Source: Dasypus novemcinctus (Eukaryota > Chordata > Mammalia > Cingulata > Dasypodidae). From it: 64,000 nt of DNA. This document shows, piece after piece, positions 12,211 to 22,648 of this stretch; positions within the stretch are counted from its first letter, which is position 1; every line of letters begins with the position of its first letter. The stretch spans positions 115,181,225 through 115,245,224 of the forward strand of contig NC_080683.1 of the NCBI RefSeq assembly GCF_030445035.2. The letters are read 5' to 3'. Both the position numbers and the translations under genes were made by a program. The notes beneath the pieces are model-generated. The model was not told where the DNA came from. It saw nothing but the letters and a program-made list of their open reading frames with translations, and made no database searches.

Positions 12211-12602
12211 TCAGTCTCTTCAGGCCGCCGCCAGAAACCACCACAAACAAGAGAAAGGCACCGTCTCACAGCTCTGGAGGCCAGAAGTCCAGAGTCGGGT
12301 GGGGGCAGGGCTGAGCCCCCTCTGACGTAGTGGGTCTCTCGGGGGGTGCCAGTCCATGGCCATCTTTGGCATGGGGCATCACTCGTCTGTACCTCCATCA
12401 GAAGGCTCTCTGTTTATCTCTCTGTGTTCAGATTTCCCTCTTCTTACAAGGTCCCCAGTCATCCTGGATCAGGGCCCAGTTTGGCCTCCTCTTCACTCAT
12501 CACATCTTCAAAGATCCTGTTTACTATTATATTCACATTCCCAGGGCTGGAGGTTAGGCCTTGAAATGCCCATATGGGGGACATGCTTCAACCCGTCCTA
12601 CT
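12211..12602 (-). mobile_element. MLT1/MST-like (ERVL-MaLR) LTR
   Basis: On the plus strand it reads as a reverse-complemented MaLR LTR: 'cacagctctggaggccagaagtcc' (abridged), a ctcttcttacaaggtcccca block, 'catcttcaaagatcctgttt', and an end 'ggacatgcttcaacccgtccta'. The same order occurs in the element at 39,513-39,882. Solo LTR, no internal region seen. Confidence 0.65.
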
Positions 12603-13732
12603 AGGGCATAGGAAAGGAAGGCAAGAGGGAGCTGAGAGGACGTGCTGGCAGAATGGGGAGGAGAGAGGGTGAGCCAATGGTGAGAGGGGCCCCAGGCCAC
12701 CCTCAGACCTCAGAGACCCTGGAGGCCTTGCTTTGGTCCCCCTGGAGATGCCCATCAGATCCTGGATTTCCTGCTCGATGGGCCCGAGAACCTTCCAGGC
12801 CTGGGCGCCACGGCTACAAGCGACTGCAGGGGAAGCTGGCTGGGCCCGGGCCTGTTGGAAGGAAAGGGGCAGAACTTGGCCTGGGGCCTCCATTTGTCCA
12901 CCTCCCCTCCATGTTACAGATGAGCTTGTGGCCCCTCCCTTGGCAGAGAAGCGGCAGGATTGCCAGACAGTTTTGTGAGCAGAGGGAGCCCCGCATTTAC
13001 AGGAGCGTTTGCATACCCTCCACCCCCACCCAAGTATCAGACTTAACATAGAAATTAGGTTATGTCAAATAACAATATTTCTCATGAACTTGAGTTTACA
13101 GGAGGAGATGGATGACCTTCTAGGGCAGATATATTTGTCTCCATTTGTGTGGAAAATCAAGAGTTGACTTCACTCCTCATCCCAAGTGTGACAGCTTAAT
13201 TTTGGCTGCCTTCCGCAGTCACCACCAGGCAGGTATTAGGATGGGTTACCTGCGTTTCACAGCCCGGATGTCGGTTTGTTGCAAAGAGCGACGTTCATTT
13301 TGAAGAACTGCCTCCTTGTCATTAGATTGTGAAGTCGAGTCTTAACTGAGAAAGGGTGAGCCTCTGAGTTTCATTAGGGAGCTCTGGAGAGAGCTTTTCA
13401 TACTTGGTTCATTTTCTCTAACAAATAACCAATGAAAAAGAAGAACCAAAACATATTTATCTCTTATAATTGTTTTCCACTTCTAATACAGAGCAGGTTT
13501 CATTGAAATATGAGCATAGCTGTGCTGACTAATTCTTTCTTAGCAAAGCAAAAAACAGTACAGTTAAATTGCACTATTCCTAAAATCTCGTCTTTTCTGT
13601 TACAGTGTCTCCATCCTTTACCTGGGAAAAAAAGAGAGGTGGGAGAGAGGGAACGATGGTAAGAAGGCTTCTGCAGGCATCGTGAGATGAGAGTCCAACG
13701 GAAGGTGTACGTGCTTTATCTGGGTTCTTACC
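12603..13732. other. Unassigned sequence
   Basis: The first ~430 bp are GC-rich and open in both directions (153 codons minus at 12,588-13,049; 132 codons plus at 12,653-13,051). This pattern is expected from stop-codon-poor GC-rich DNA and matches no known protein. No repeat recognised. Confidence 0.4.
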
Positions 13733-13966
13733 TAGGGCGATTTTGCCCAGCAGGGAATATTTGGTAATTTCTGGAGATATTTTCTGTTGTCAGAACTTAT
13801 GGTGGAAGGGAAGGGTGTGTTTGCAACTGGCATCTAGTGGGCAGAGGCTAGTGTAGCTGCTAAACCTCTTGAATGCAAGGTTCAGTCCCCAGTCCCCTCC
13901 TGCCCCCCACTGAAAAAATATTTGGCCCAAAATGTCAACAATAGTGCCAAGGTTGGGAAATCTTGA
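13733..13966 (+). mobile_element. MER20-like hAT-Charlie element
   Basis: Landmarks in order: agggcgattttgccca, 'tttggtaatttctggagatat', ctggcatctagtgggcagag, 'tagctgctaaacctcttgaatgca', 'ttggcccaaaatgtcaaca', 'agtgccaaggttgggaaatcttg'. This is the MER20 consensus order as I remember it. About 230 bp, near full length, non-coding. Confidence 0.75.
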
Positions 13967-14480
13967 TATAAGATAATCATAAAAGGAGGCAAGATTTGAG
14001 CAAGTTGGGCGAAAGGGTGGGTTTTTTTGTGAAGTTGGAAAATAGTTTAATGATCACTCACCGAAATCCACAGGAGATTCCTAGATTTTTACAAGGACAA
14101 ACTTTTTCACTGCTGATACCATCGCTGCACTCTTTATGGTAGAGTATCAATCCTAAGACAAAAGGTTCTGGTCATTTAAACTACTCAAAACCAGACATAG
14201 AAAACAAACTAAGCCATAGAAACTTCAGGCTTCAATGTGAAACCATCGAAGCTCTCTTAGAAGGGTTTACTTTCTTTGAAAACAGCTCCCTGTTCAGAGG
14301 ATGCTCAAGGCCCAGGTACCTTTCTTCTAGCCAAGAAACAGTTAAATGTCTCACCGTGCCCTAAAGGGTCCCAATATTTAGTCAAGGCAAGTATGAAACA
14401 GAAGGCATAGCTTCCTCTAAGTGTGAAGATGTTAAAACCTTTAAGTCATTGCTAGACTGAGATATTGAAGCACCCTGGCA
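13967..14480. other. Unassigned sequence
   Basis: AT-rich with no ORF of note and no repeat family I recognise. Confidence 0.4.
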
Positions 14481-14487
14481 GGAAGTC

Positions 14488-15720
14488 TCATGAGATAGGA
14501 AATCGGGAACCAGTACTTCTTCCTTCAGTAATAGTCTTTTCTAGTCTTTGGCCTAGAAGAAGATGATTTTTTTGTGCTTTGAGTTGGGGTTCTGCCCCTT
14601 GGACTTTAATCTCTGAACAGCCTTCTTCATATGCTTGGGTTGTAGTGATGCATGTCTCCCTACTTCTCACACACATTCAGAGCTGCTTCTGCCTTCTTCC
14701 CGACAAAGACCCTGGGAATATCAGACACAGCAATAACAACGATGAGACAGGATGGTGCCAGTGATGGTCACAGCTGCCTTAGGAAAAGCTAATGGGCAGT
14801 ACATTTAGTACATTTCATAACAGTTCAGCTGCTCCTCAGAAAAAGAAGAAACCAGGATTTGCATCTTCTATAATCTCATCTTCATCAACTTTCTGCTTCT
14901 TCTCTTTCTTTTCTTTGGTATCTGTAGCAGTTTGATATTATTGATGAATTCCAAAAAGAAATGTTGGATTATGTCTGTAAACTGGTCTTTTCCCCTGGGC
15001 ACATGAGATTATATTGGATTCAGAGGTTTACTTGATGTGTCAGTAGGCCCTTGGTGGGCGGGCACTCACAGATAAAAGGCATAACAAAGGACAGAGTTGA
15101 GGGTTTCTGATGTTGGAGTTTTGATGTTGGAGTTTGATGCTGAAGACTTAAGCTGGATCCCTGGGAAGTAAACTCACAGAGGAAAGAGAAGCCAGCCCCA
15201 GGAGGGGAGGAACCCACAAAGCCTGAACCCTCGCAGCCATCAGCAGCCATCTTGCTCCAACACTTGTAAAATAGACTTTGGTGAGGGAAATAACTTATGC
15301 TTTATGGCCTGGTATCTGCAAGCTCCTACCCCAAATAAATACCCTTTATGAAAACCAACCAGTTTCTGGTATTTTGTATCAGTACCCCTTTGACTGACAA
15401 ATACAGTATCTATTTTCAGTTTTTGGCTGCAGGAGTAAGTAATGATGAGTCTTCCCTTCCAATTGCCGTTAAATCTGAAGGATCCTGACTCGAGCTCGCC
15501 ATCCTCTGTTCCAGTCTTCTTTCGAGTCTCCATCTCTGTTCACATCAGTTTCCTCTCCGATTACTTCTGTTACGGTGAACCCCGAGCTCAAGGGAATGGG
15601 GGGCGTCTCATCCAACTCCCCTGTCTCACCACCTTTGTGCGTGGGCAGCTCACAGGCCTTTTCCATTACTGTGAGATGAGATCACGGCGCTGTCATGGTG
15701 GGGTTTTAATAGGCTGAGAG
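14488..15720 (-). pseudogene. Possible old retrocopy or decayed coding fragment, split by an LTR
   Basis: A minus-strand ORF at 15,469-15,666 (65 codons, starting MEKACELPTHKGG) is rich in Glu/Asp/Gly and looks more protein-like than other ORFs here. A second minus-strand frame (15,411-15,533) ends at the LTR insertion site. Across the LTR, 14,837-14,922 reads a Lys/Glu-rich stretch (KEKKEKKQK) ending in a stop. Continuity requires a frameshift near 15,480-15,530 and removal of the LTR. No parent gene recognised and no poly(A) found; this may be chance. The LTR span itself is annotated separately. Confidence 0.22.
14923..15405 (+). mobile_element. Solo xenarthran MaLR-like LTR with 5-bp target duplication
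   Basis: A 483-bp element begins TGTAGCAGTTTGATATT and ends CTGACAAATACA, giving TG...CA ends. It is flanked by identical 5-bp GTATC copies (14,918-14,922 and 15,406-15,410), as expected for an LTR left by recombination between two LTRs. It contains a ccccaaataaataccc block near the 3' end that could hold the polyadenylation signal (aataaa). Related copies are at 67-213 and 22,065-22,648. Small internal repeats of 'gatgttggagttt' occur near 15,110-15,140. Confidence 0.8.
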
Positions 15721-16454
15721 GAGGCACATGGGCACTTGTTGAAACTGGAGGAAAGAAGAGGGAAGTGCCAGAAAAGCTGGATAGTTCTTTTTTATTTGAG
15801 GCACAATTTAAAGGAAGACCGTCTTGAGAGTTGTGCTGCTACCAAATTTTTAGAGAAAATGAAATCCTTTGAAATCAACGATGTTGTGGTTATTTTAAAA
15901 GCATGAAAAGCAGGACCCCAACTGTGTTTCACAATTTGTCTGGCTAATTTCACAGACTAAGATGTCTTTACGTATTGAGTGGGTGGTAGTGGTGGCCGCA
16001 CAGATGGGGAGGCGGGAAACCACGGGGTGCTGTGGAGGTCAGTGCAGTGCGTGGCTCTGGAGAAGGGTGAGGTCAATGCTGAACGTATTGAACTGCAGGT
16101 TATGGAGTTTGAATCCAGTAGAAACGGGGGGTGGGTTGAAGAGAGGAGTGACATTTCCTGAATTGTTCTTATATTGGCAACACTGCAGTTTCCTTCTTTC
16201 TTAGGAACCTCAGTTATAAGAAAATTCTGCAATAAAGGCAAATGGAACAGAGTCCTAAAATATTTATGAATCTTTGTGTTTTTCTTAATTGGCATGATAA
16301 GTGCAAAAATTCTCTGAGTACAACAATGTAAAATGCAAAATGCAAAACCATTAGTATATTGTTCCACAGAAATATTCAATTTTAGCAGTAATATGTCTAT
16401 ATCTGAAGAAATATTTTTAACAAAAATGGAAATCCTACTGTCCATACTCTTGCT
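15721..16454. other. Unassigned sequence, part possibly an ancient repeat
   Basis: Around 15,960-16,170 phrases such as 'tatggagtttgaatccagtag' and 'gagaggagtgacattt' resemble an old mammalian repeat seen beside L2-like tails, but I cannot name it. No coding region supported. Confidence 0.35.
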
Positions 16455-17560
16455 CCATCCTCCCTTTTTTTTTGTACTTTGATGAATATTTGGGAAATAT
16501 TTTTATATCAGTTCATAAAGAGCTACTCATTATTTATTGACTGCCTGTATTCCATTGAATGAGTGTACCATGTTTGTTTAGTCAATTCCTTATTGAAGGC
16601 CATTTGGATTATTTCCAAATTTTTGGTTTTACAAGAAATGTTACAGTGAGTGTCATTTGTCTTAGCTTGCCACAGGGTTGCTGACACAAAGTATCAGAAA
16701 GGGGTTGGCTTTTATAAAGGGAATTTATTTGGGGTAAACAAAGTTCTGAGTTCATGAAATGTCCAAATCAAGGCGTCAGCTGAGAGGCTTTCTCACCAAA
16801 GTCAGCTGCCACAAGTTAAGCAAGATGGCCGACCATCTCTGCTAAGGTCCCTGCCTTCCCCTCCATAATCTACTGTTTCCTGGAGCTCAGCTGTGGGCAA
16901 CCAGGCATGGAGATTATCTCTCATGGGGCCTCCTCTCTTAGTCTCTGCTGCTCTGCTTTCTTCCTTAGTTCAGCTGTGAGTTATCAGTCATCTGACTCAT
17001 CTCTCCTTGGGCCTCAGCTCTTTGAGCCTCTCAGGTCTTCTCTCCTTGAGTTCAACTGTGGGTGATCCTGGAGTCCTTTCTATCACATTGTAGAATCAAA
17101 TACAGCAGGACCCCCTTCTCCTGTGTCTTTGTTTTTATCAGACCCAGTAAGAGGGTAGAGACGCCAGAGTCATGCCTCACTGATGCAGTCCTATCAAATG
17201 GATCTAACACCCACAGGAATGGAGTAGTTCAAAAACATAATCTTTCTCTTTTTTGGAGTTCATGAAAGAATTTTAACTGTCACATCATTGAACATAAATC
17301 TTTGTACTCTTCTGCAAGTATATTCTGCTGGATATATTTCTCAAAGTAGAATTGTTGAACCAAAGGGAATAGCCATTTCAAAATGTAAGAGACAGTTCCA
17401 AATGTCATGTAAAAATGTTATATCAATTTTTCCCTTTAAAAAGGTACATAGGAAAAAGAAAAATATGCCACATTGATGTCATATTAAATAATGCTGTGCC
17501 TGTACCATAATTACTATATTAATCAAAGAATAGTTACTTTTGACACACTTATTTGTCCTC
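16455..17560 (-). mobile_element. Ancient L1M 3' region, interrupted by an LTR
   Basis: The plus strand reads like reverse-complemented L1 ORF2 end/3' UTR: 'tactttgatgaatatttggg', 'tattccattgaatgagtgtacc', 'ccatttggattatttccaaat'. After the LTR (16,658-17,284) it continues with 'catctttgtactctt'-type text, 'tgctggatatatttctcaaag' and 'gaattgttgaaccaaaggg'. The LTR splits one original element. Inactive fossil. Confidence 0.6.
16658..17284 (+). mobile_element. LTR of a second family, 627 bp, with 5-bp target duplication
   Basis: The element begins TGTCTTAGCTTGCC and ends TTTTAACTGTCACA. It is flanked by identical TCATT copies at 16,653-16,657 and 17,285-17,289. A 5-bp duplication and TG...CA ends identify an LTR. 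Its body (repeated 'cagctgtgagttatcagtcatc' / 'caactgtgggtgatcctgg' motifs) does not match the other LTRs in the window. Orientation is uncertain because no clear polyadenylation signal fixes it. It sits inside an L1M fragment. Confidence 0.7.
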
Positions 17561-18100
17561 CAGAAAGCTTTGTTAACAAACCTAGCTTGTTGCCAAGATT
17601 TGAAGTCTCCTCTGGGACTTCTCCTAGAAAGGAGTCTGTTTATGTTTAAATACTGACTACATTACTATCAAAATGTTCAATTTTATTTTATCTGTTTGGA
17701 TGTTTCCTATCAAAATTACAGCCATTGTAGCCCACTATTTTAATTTCAACTTCTCAAATGAATTAAAAGATGTGTTAAAGCCATAACATTTGCTATCTAT
17801 TCAAAATGCTTTAAAATATGAATTCTAAGTATCAGTGTGTAGGGCTAGAATATCGAATTGTTTTAATGTTTTTTCTGGGTCTTTCTCTCCACCCACTGAT
17901 GTGTGGGTCTTAATGGCAAGTGTGGACTCCTTCCTTTGGTTTCATTTTGTTGGAGCCAAGGATCATGTCTTGCCAAAGGAATACCTGAGTCTAATCTTGG
18001 GTAACTTCTAGGAGCCCAGATCATGGAGAAGACCTGGTAGGACTGGTGCCCAAAGCACACTGTCCACTCCAGTCATAATGTGGAAAGTCCACATATGGAC
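17561..18100. other. Unassigned sequence
   Basis: Mostly AT-rich; a 65-codon minus ORF at 17,863-18,060 has no recognisable motif. Confidence 0.4.
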
Positions 18101-18532
18101 ATCAAGGTAGAATGAATTATGTACCCCTATTTAGTCATGTTCTGAAACTTAATCCACATTCTTGTGCATGTGAATCCATTGTAAATAGGACCTCTTGAAG
18201 ATATTGCTTTTAGTTAAGGTATGGCCAACAGAAGCAGGTTGGGTCATAATCCAAATTCCTGGAGACCATTAAAGAGAAAGTCAAAGGACAGAGCCGGAAG
18301 TTAGAAGTCAGTGGGAATCCAGAAGATAAAGGATAGAACATTGCCATGTCATATGAGGCAGAGATTCAAACCAAAGAACCCAAGGATTATGGCAAGCCAG
18401 CACCAGAAGGCTACTGGCCCAGGGAGGAAGTAGGTTCCTTCTAGCTTCTGAAACCATGAGACAATAAATTCCCATTGTTTAAGTCAATTCATTTTGTGGT
18501 ATTTGTCATAGCAGCCCTGGAAAACTAAGACA
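18100..18532 (+). mobile_element. Older MLT1-like (MaLR) LTR
   Basis: The order matches the LTRs at 18,983 and 61,916: 'tgaattatgtacccctatt', 'gtgaatccattgtaaatagga', 'tagttaaggtatggcc', 'gccatgtcatatgaggcaga', 'gagacaataaattcccattg', and the end 'ggaaaactaagaca'. More diverged than the next copy. The aataaa near the 3' end fits the LTR polyadenylation signal. The 5' boundary is approximate. Confidence 0.65.
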
Positions 18533-18982
18533 TTAACAAAATATTAGGTTGTTCTACCAGTTAAGGTAAGGACTGGTGAGACTTGGAAATCCTGGGGTCT
18601 GTCAGTCTGTCTCTGGACCTATTCAGAGGATACAGGTCAACCTCAGGGCCAGTGAGTCAGAGGAGGAGGAATGGATAAGTTTGGGCCTTTTCTCTAGGAG
18701 GCAGCAAGCAGGGACTGATCATACAAACTGGACACTGTGGAATGGATGTAGGCTCTGGAGGTTTTCATGAAGCCTCATAGCCAGTGTTTGACTTCCTATT
18801 AACTTTTTAGGCCAAGTCATCAATATCCTTGTTTTCTCAAACAATATTGTTTTCTGTACCATAAAAAGGGGTGCAGCATGTCCTAAAATGATACTCTAGT
18901 TTGGTCCCTGGAATTTTTTTCCAAGTTGCTGACACTGTTCTGCAAGTTTTGGTGCTTGCACTGTCCTTATCTTATGGAAAAG
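18533..18982. other. Unassigned sequence between two MaLR-like LTRs
   Basis: About 450 bp separating two same-strand LTRs of related family. It is far too short for a proviral interior, and I see no gag/pol-like frame. The arrangement is probably two independent solo LTRs. Confidence 0.4.
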
Positions 18983-19161
18983 TGTGGTGGTTTGGAGCTG
19001 TATGTATCCCAGAAAATCATGTTCTTAAAGCTAATCCATTCCTGAAACGTAAATTCATTGTAAGTAGGATCTTTTTGTGAGGTTATTTCATTTAAGGCAT
19101 AGCCCAGGGTAGGTCTTAGTCCTCTTACTAGAGTCCTTTGTAAACAGATGATGAGAGAGGT

Positions 19162-19226
<65 letters not shown>

Positions 19227-19449
19227 ATGGAAACAAGAAGCTGAGAGCAAAAAAATTCAGAAGAGAAGGAGAGAGCAGCAAACACTGCCATAGATTGCTG
19301 GCAGCTGGTCTTTGGGAAGAAGGCATCGCCTTGATGATGTGTTGATTTAGACATTTTTCTCAGCTTCAAAACTGTAAGCCAATAAATTCTCATTTTTAAG
19401 CCAACCCATTTCATGGTATTTTCTTGGAGCAGCCTAGGAAACTAAAACA
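18983..19449 (+). mobile_element. Xenarthran MLT1-like LTR containing a (GA)n tract
   Basis: It begins TGTGGTGGTTTGGAGCTGTATG and ends GGAAACTAAAACA, with an MLT1-like 3' block (gccaataaattctcattttt, then ggagcagcc). Family members share 'cagaaaatcatgttcttaaa' and 'ctgcaaa..gaagaaggcatcgccttgatgatg' (abridged). A long GA microsatellite sits in the middle where relatives have a short gagacagagag stretch. No exact target duplication found. Non-coding. Confidence 0.75.
19168..19224 (+). repeat. (GA)n microsatellite
   Basis: About 57 bp of uninterrupted AG/GA dinucleotide inside the LTR at 18,983-19,449. Read through on either strand it gives artefactual Arg-Glu or Leu-Ser repeats. Probably grew from a short purine stretch native to the LTR. 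Confidence 0.95.
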
Positions 19450-19695
19450 GAAGGTGACAGTGGAAGGTGTTCAACCAATGAGCAGGTCTCATTCCATCCC
19501 AAAATGGTGCTGAAATGGTTATAGTAAGGGAAAATTGTGTGGGGGGTTGTAGATATCCTGTCATGCCACCAGAAACAACCACCAAATTCACTGAAAGAAA
19601 TTGTGAGATACCATCAATAGCAAGATAGTCTCAACTTTGTAGATTTTAAAATATGGGAAAATGTCATCTTTAAATCTAATGAAATATGCCTGTTT
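19450..19695. other. Unassigned sequence
   Basis: About 250 bp without a recognised repeat or ORF; it leads into the L2/MIR-like target of the next SINE. Confidence 0.35.
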
Positions 19696-19709
19696 AAAAA
19701 TCTTCAACA

Positions 19710-20073
19710 GGGAAGTGGATGTGGCTCAAGCTATAGGGCTCCCGTTTACCATATAGGAGGTCTGCAGTTCGATGCCTGGGGCCTCCTAGTGAAGGCAAGC
19801 TGGCTTGTGTGATGAGCTGGCGCGTGCAGAGAACTGGTGCTGCAAGATGATGCAACAAAGAGACACAGAGGAGAGACAATAAGAGATGTAGCAGATCAGG
19901 GAGCTGAGGTGGCACAAGAGAATGATGACCTTTCTCCCACTCCTGAAGGTCCCAGGATCGGTTCCCAGAGCCGCCTAATGAGAATACAAACACACACAGA
20001 AGAACACACAGCGAATTGATACAGAAAGCAAACACCGGGGGAGGGGGGTAAATAAAATAAATAAATCTGTAAA
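19710..20073 (+). repeat. Long DAS-type SINE with 14-bp target duplication
   Basis: It starts gggaagtggatgtggctcaa, with a B-box-like gcagttcgatgcc, and continues through 'caagctggcttgtgtgatgagc' and 'agaagaacacacagcgaatt'. It ends in a taaataaaataaataaa tail. The target duplication aaaaatcttcaaca is at 19,696-19,709 and 20,074-20,087. It inserted into an L2/MIR-like fragment whose text resumes at 20,088. A good example of the ~360-bp full form. Confidence 0.85.
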
Positions 20074-20087
20074 AAAAATCTTCAACA

Positions 20088-20160
20088 AATGTTTACAAAG
20101 CACCTATTACATGCAGGGCATTGTCCTAAACATTGCCACTAATTTTATTTCTTGTTTATG
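20088..20160 (-). repeat. L2/MIR-like fragment
   Basis: The plus strand reads 'tgtttacaaagcacctattac' and 'gcagggcattgtcctaaaca', a diverged form of the common 'tattgagcacctactatg...ggcactgttctagg' motif in reverse-oriented L2/MIR. Target of the preceding SINE. Confidence 0.4.
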
Positions 20161-21780
20161 CATTTATGCCTTCTCTCAGAGATCTTAATTAGCTTAGTTA
20201 AAAATTTATGAATTTTATTTTTTTCCCAGACATCTCTTCATTTTATTTATTAATTCTACTATTTTCTATTTCCTTATATTATTTGTTTTCATTCTTACTA
20301 ATTGTTTCATTTTGTTTATTCTGTGATTTATCTAACTTTTTAATTAGAATGTGCAATGAATTTATTTTAATTCTTTTTTTAAAGATTAATTAATTAATTA
20401 ATTAATTTATTTCTCTCCCCTTCCCCCCCTACCCCAGTTGTCTGCTCTCTATGTCTATTTGCTGCATCTTCTTTGTCTGCTTCTGTTGTTGTGAGCGGCA
20501 CGGGAATTTGTGTTTCTTTTTGTTGTGTCATCTGTGTTTCTTTTTGTTGTGTCATCTTGTTGTGTCAGTTCTCCATGTGTGCAGCGCCATTCCTGGGCAG
20601 GCTGCACTTTCTTTCGCGCTGCAGCTCTCCTTACAGGGTGCCTTGCACGTGGGGCTCCCCTACGTGGGGGACACCCCTGCGTGGCAGGGCGCTCCTTGCG
20701 CGCATCAGCACTGTGCATGGGCCAGCTCCACACAGGTCAAGGAGGCCCGGGGTTTGAACCACAGACCTCCCATGTGGTAGGTGGACGCCCTAACCACTGG
20801 GCCAAGTCCACCGCCTTTAATTCTTAATTATTTGCATCTGTTAAGTATTGAAGTATATAAATTTCTTATTGCTCTAATTATACCCCATTATCTCTGATGT
20901 GTAGTAATGACTATTACTATTTTCTAGATGCTTGGCAATTTCCATTTACAATTTTTTTTAATGCAAAATATTGTTTTAGAGAAGTTTAAAATTTACAGGG
21001 AGCAGGAATTTTGTTTTTCTAAAGTTTGTGATTAATTTCTCTATTGTATTAGAGGATGACATCAATACTACTTTGACTTTCAATAATTTATTAGATTTTT
21101 TTGTGACCTAATATGTAGTCAATTTCAATACTGTTTTATTTGCATTGGAAACATGCACAGACTTTGATTTAAATTAATATATCTACCTTATTGGTTAAGT
21201 CATTTGGTTCATCATTATTCCTTGTTCCACTTAATATTTTATTGCTGAGAGAGATGATTTAGCTTCCCATATCTATTTGTGTTTCTATTCTTTTCGTAAT
21301 TCTTGTTTCTGTTTTAAAAATAGTTTGCTCTTTATTGCATAAATATTCACGACTGTTAGATCTTTACCGTGAATGGTAGACCTTGTTCTAAAGTGCCCTT
21401 TATTGTCATGTATTGTGCATTTTGATTTATAGTCAGTTACAAATCAACTACAAATCACACTAGAAAACTACTGTGGCCCTGTTTTCTTTTTGTTTATATT
21501 TACCAGATATATCTTAGTTAATTCTTTCATTTTCACCTTTACTTTGTCACTTTGTTTTAAACTTAGGTTTTCTCTATACTATGTTTTACTATGTAGTCCT
21601 GTATGATTCTTTTTCTTTTACTTCCTTTCCGTTTATTTTCTCTAAAATATGTAAATTCTTCTGTCTCTAGTGGTTATTTTTTTACCTTAAAATAACATAC
21701 AGAAGGTAAGAGTTAGTACATGAATGGCCAGTTTTAAATGACATTTATAGCAATCTGCCCCTGAAAGAAGAGGATATTCC
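20161..21780 (-). mobile_element. Ancient L1 ORF2 fragment, interrupted by a SINE
   Basis: The plus strand reads as reverse-complemented L1 ORF2, upstream of and into the endonuclease region: 'ttatagtcagttacaaat..', 'ggtagaccttgttctaaagtgccc', 'tattgtcatgtattg'. It is heavily decayed, with no intact frame. The SINE at 20,376-20,815 splits it. Boundaries are approximate. Confidence 0.45.
20376..20815 (-). repeat. Long DAS-type SINE with internal 24-bp duplication
   Basis: In reverse complement it begins at 20,815 with a ggcggtggacttggcccagt head and a ggtttgtggttcaaacc-type B box, and ends in an AATT-rich tail (20,376-20,408). The target duplication tttaattctt is at 20,366-20,375 and 20,816-20,825. 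Two adjacent 24-bp units (20,511-20,534 and 20,535-20,558) duplicate the 'tgtttctttttgttgtgtca' region, which is single in the sister copy at 47,390-47,803. Open frames across it are repeat artefacts. Confidence 0.9.
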
Positions 21781-22064
21781 CTCACCCTTTTCTCACCTCA
21801 ATTCTGGGACTTGGATGGGTCACAGTGCCTTGTGCATGGGCATGGCCAACACCACCGGTGGTCTGACCTGGGACCCCCCCATGGTTGCATCGACATTGTC
21901 TGTACCCCCCATGGGCCACCGTGGGACTACCATTGCCACACATATTTATTCAGCCTCATCTCTACCTTCAAATGGATTTGTTTCTTACTGCCAGGGCTTT
22001 TTGCTCTGGCTCTTTCTTTTACAGGTGGCTGAAGTTTGTTTCTTTAAGAAGGACTCATGAGACT
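21781..22064. other. Unassigned GC-richer block
   Basis: Three overlapping plus-strand ORFs (21,811-22,085) cover the same ~220 bp in different frames, with no recognised protein. It lies between an L1 fragment and an LTR. Confidence 0.35.
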
Positions 22065-22648
22065 ATTTTTAGCAATTTGACATAGTTTATGAATTCCAAA
22101 AGCAGTTAGTGGATTATGTTTGTAAACTGGTCTATCAGGGGTCTCACTTTTAATTGATTACATTATGATTAGAACTTTGATTGGCCATGTCAGTAGGGCA
22201 TTGACTTCCTGTCCCTTGGTGGGTGAGGACTCACAGAGAAAAGACATGGCATGGGATAGAGTTGGAAGTTTTTGAGCTGGAACCTGGGAAGTGAATACAT
22301 AGGAGAAGAACACAGAGGACTAGAGACGGTTCTTTAGACATGGCAGAAGCCCTGGCAAGAGAAACAGAGCTGTTTGCCTGATAGTCTACAGCTGGCCTTG
22401 TGGAGAGATGACAGCAGCTGAGCCCAGAGAGAAGAGAAGCCCTGGAAGAGAAGAACCCACGAAACCCGAACTCTTGGCAGACATCGGCAGCCTTCTTGCC
22501 TTAACACGTGGCAATACACTTTGGTGAGGGAAGTACCTTATGCTTTATGGCCTGGTAACTGTAAGCTTCTACCCCAAATAAATACCCTTTATAAAAACCA
22601 ATAGATTTGTGGTATTTTGCATCAGCAATACTTTGGCTGACTAATACA
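22065..22648 (+). mobile_element. Xenarthran MaLR-like LTR (longer variant)
   Basis: It matches the solo LTR at 14,923-15,405 from 'agcaatttgacatag..tatgaattccaaaa' through 'gtaaactggtct', 'cagtagggcattgac', 'cccaaataaataccc' and the terminal ggctgactaataca. It carries ~100 bp of extra purine-rich sequence in its middle. The 5' end is approximate and I found no exact target duplication. Confidence 0.7.

Noticed and set aside
12588..13051. Overlapping 153- and 132-codon ORFs on opposite strands
   Set aside because: GC-rich, stop-poor DNA open in both directions; no protein family recognised.
19088..19414. Leu-Ser or Arg-Glu repeat protein
   Set aside because: Produced by translating the GA microsatellite in the LTR.
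18100..19449. Two LTRs as a short provirus
   Set aside because: The ~450-bp spacer has no gag/pol-like frame, and the LTRs differ in divergence; more likely two independent solo LTRs.
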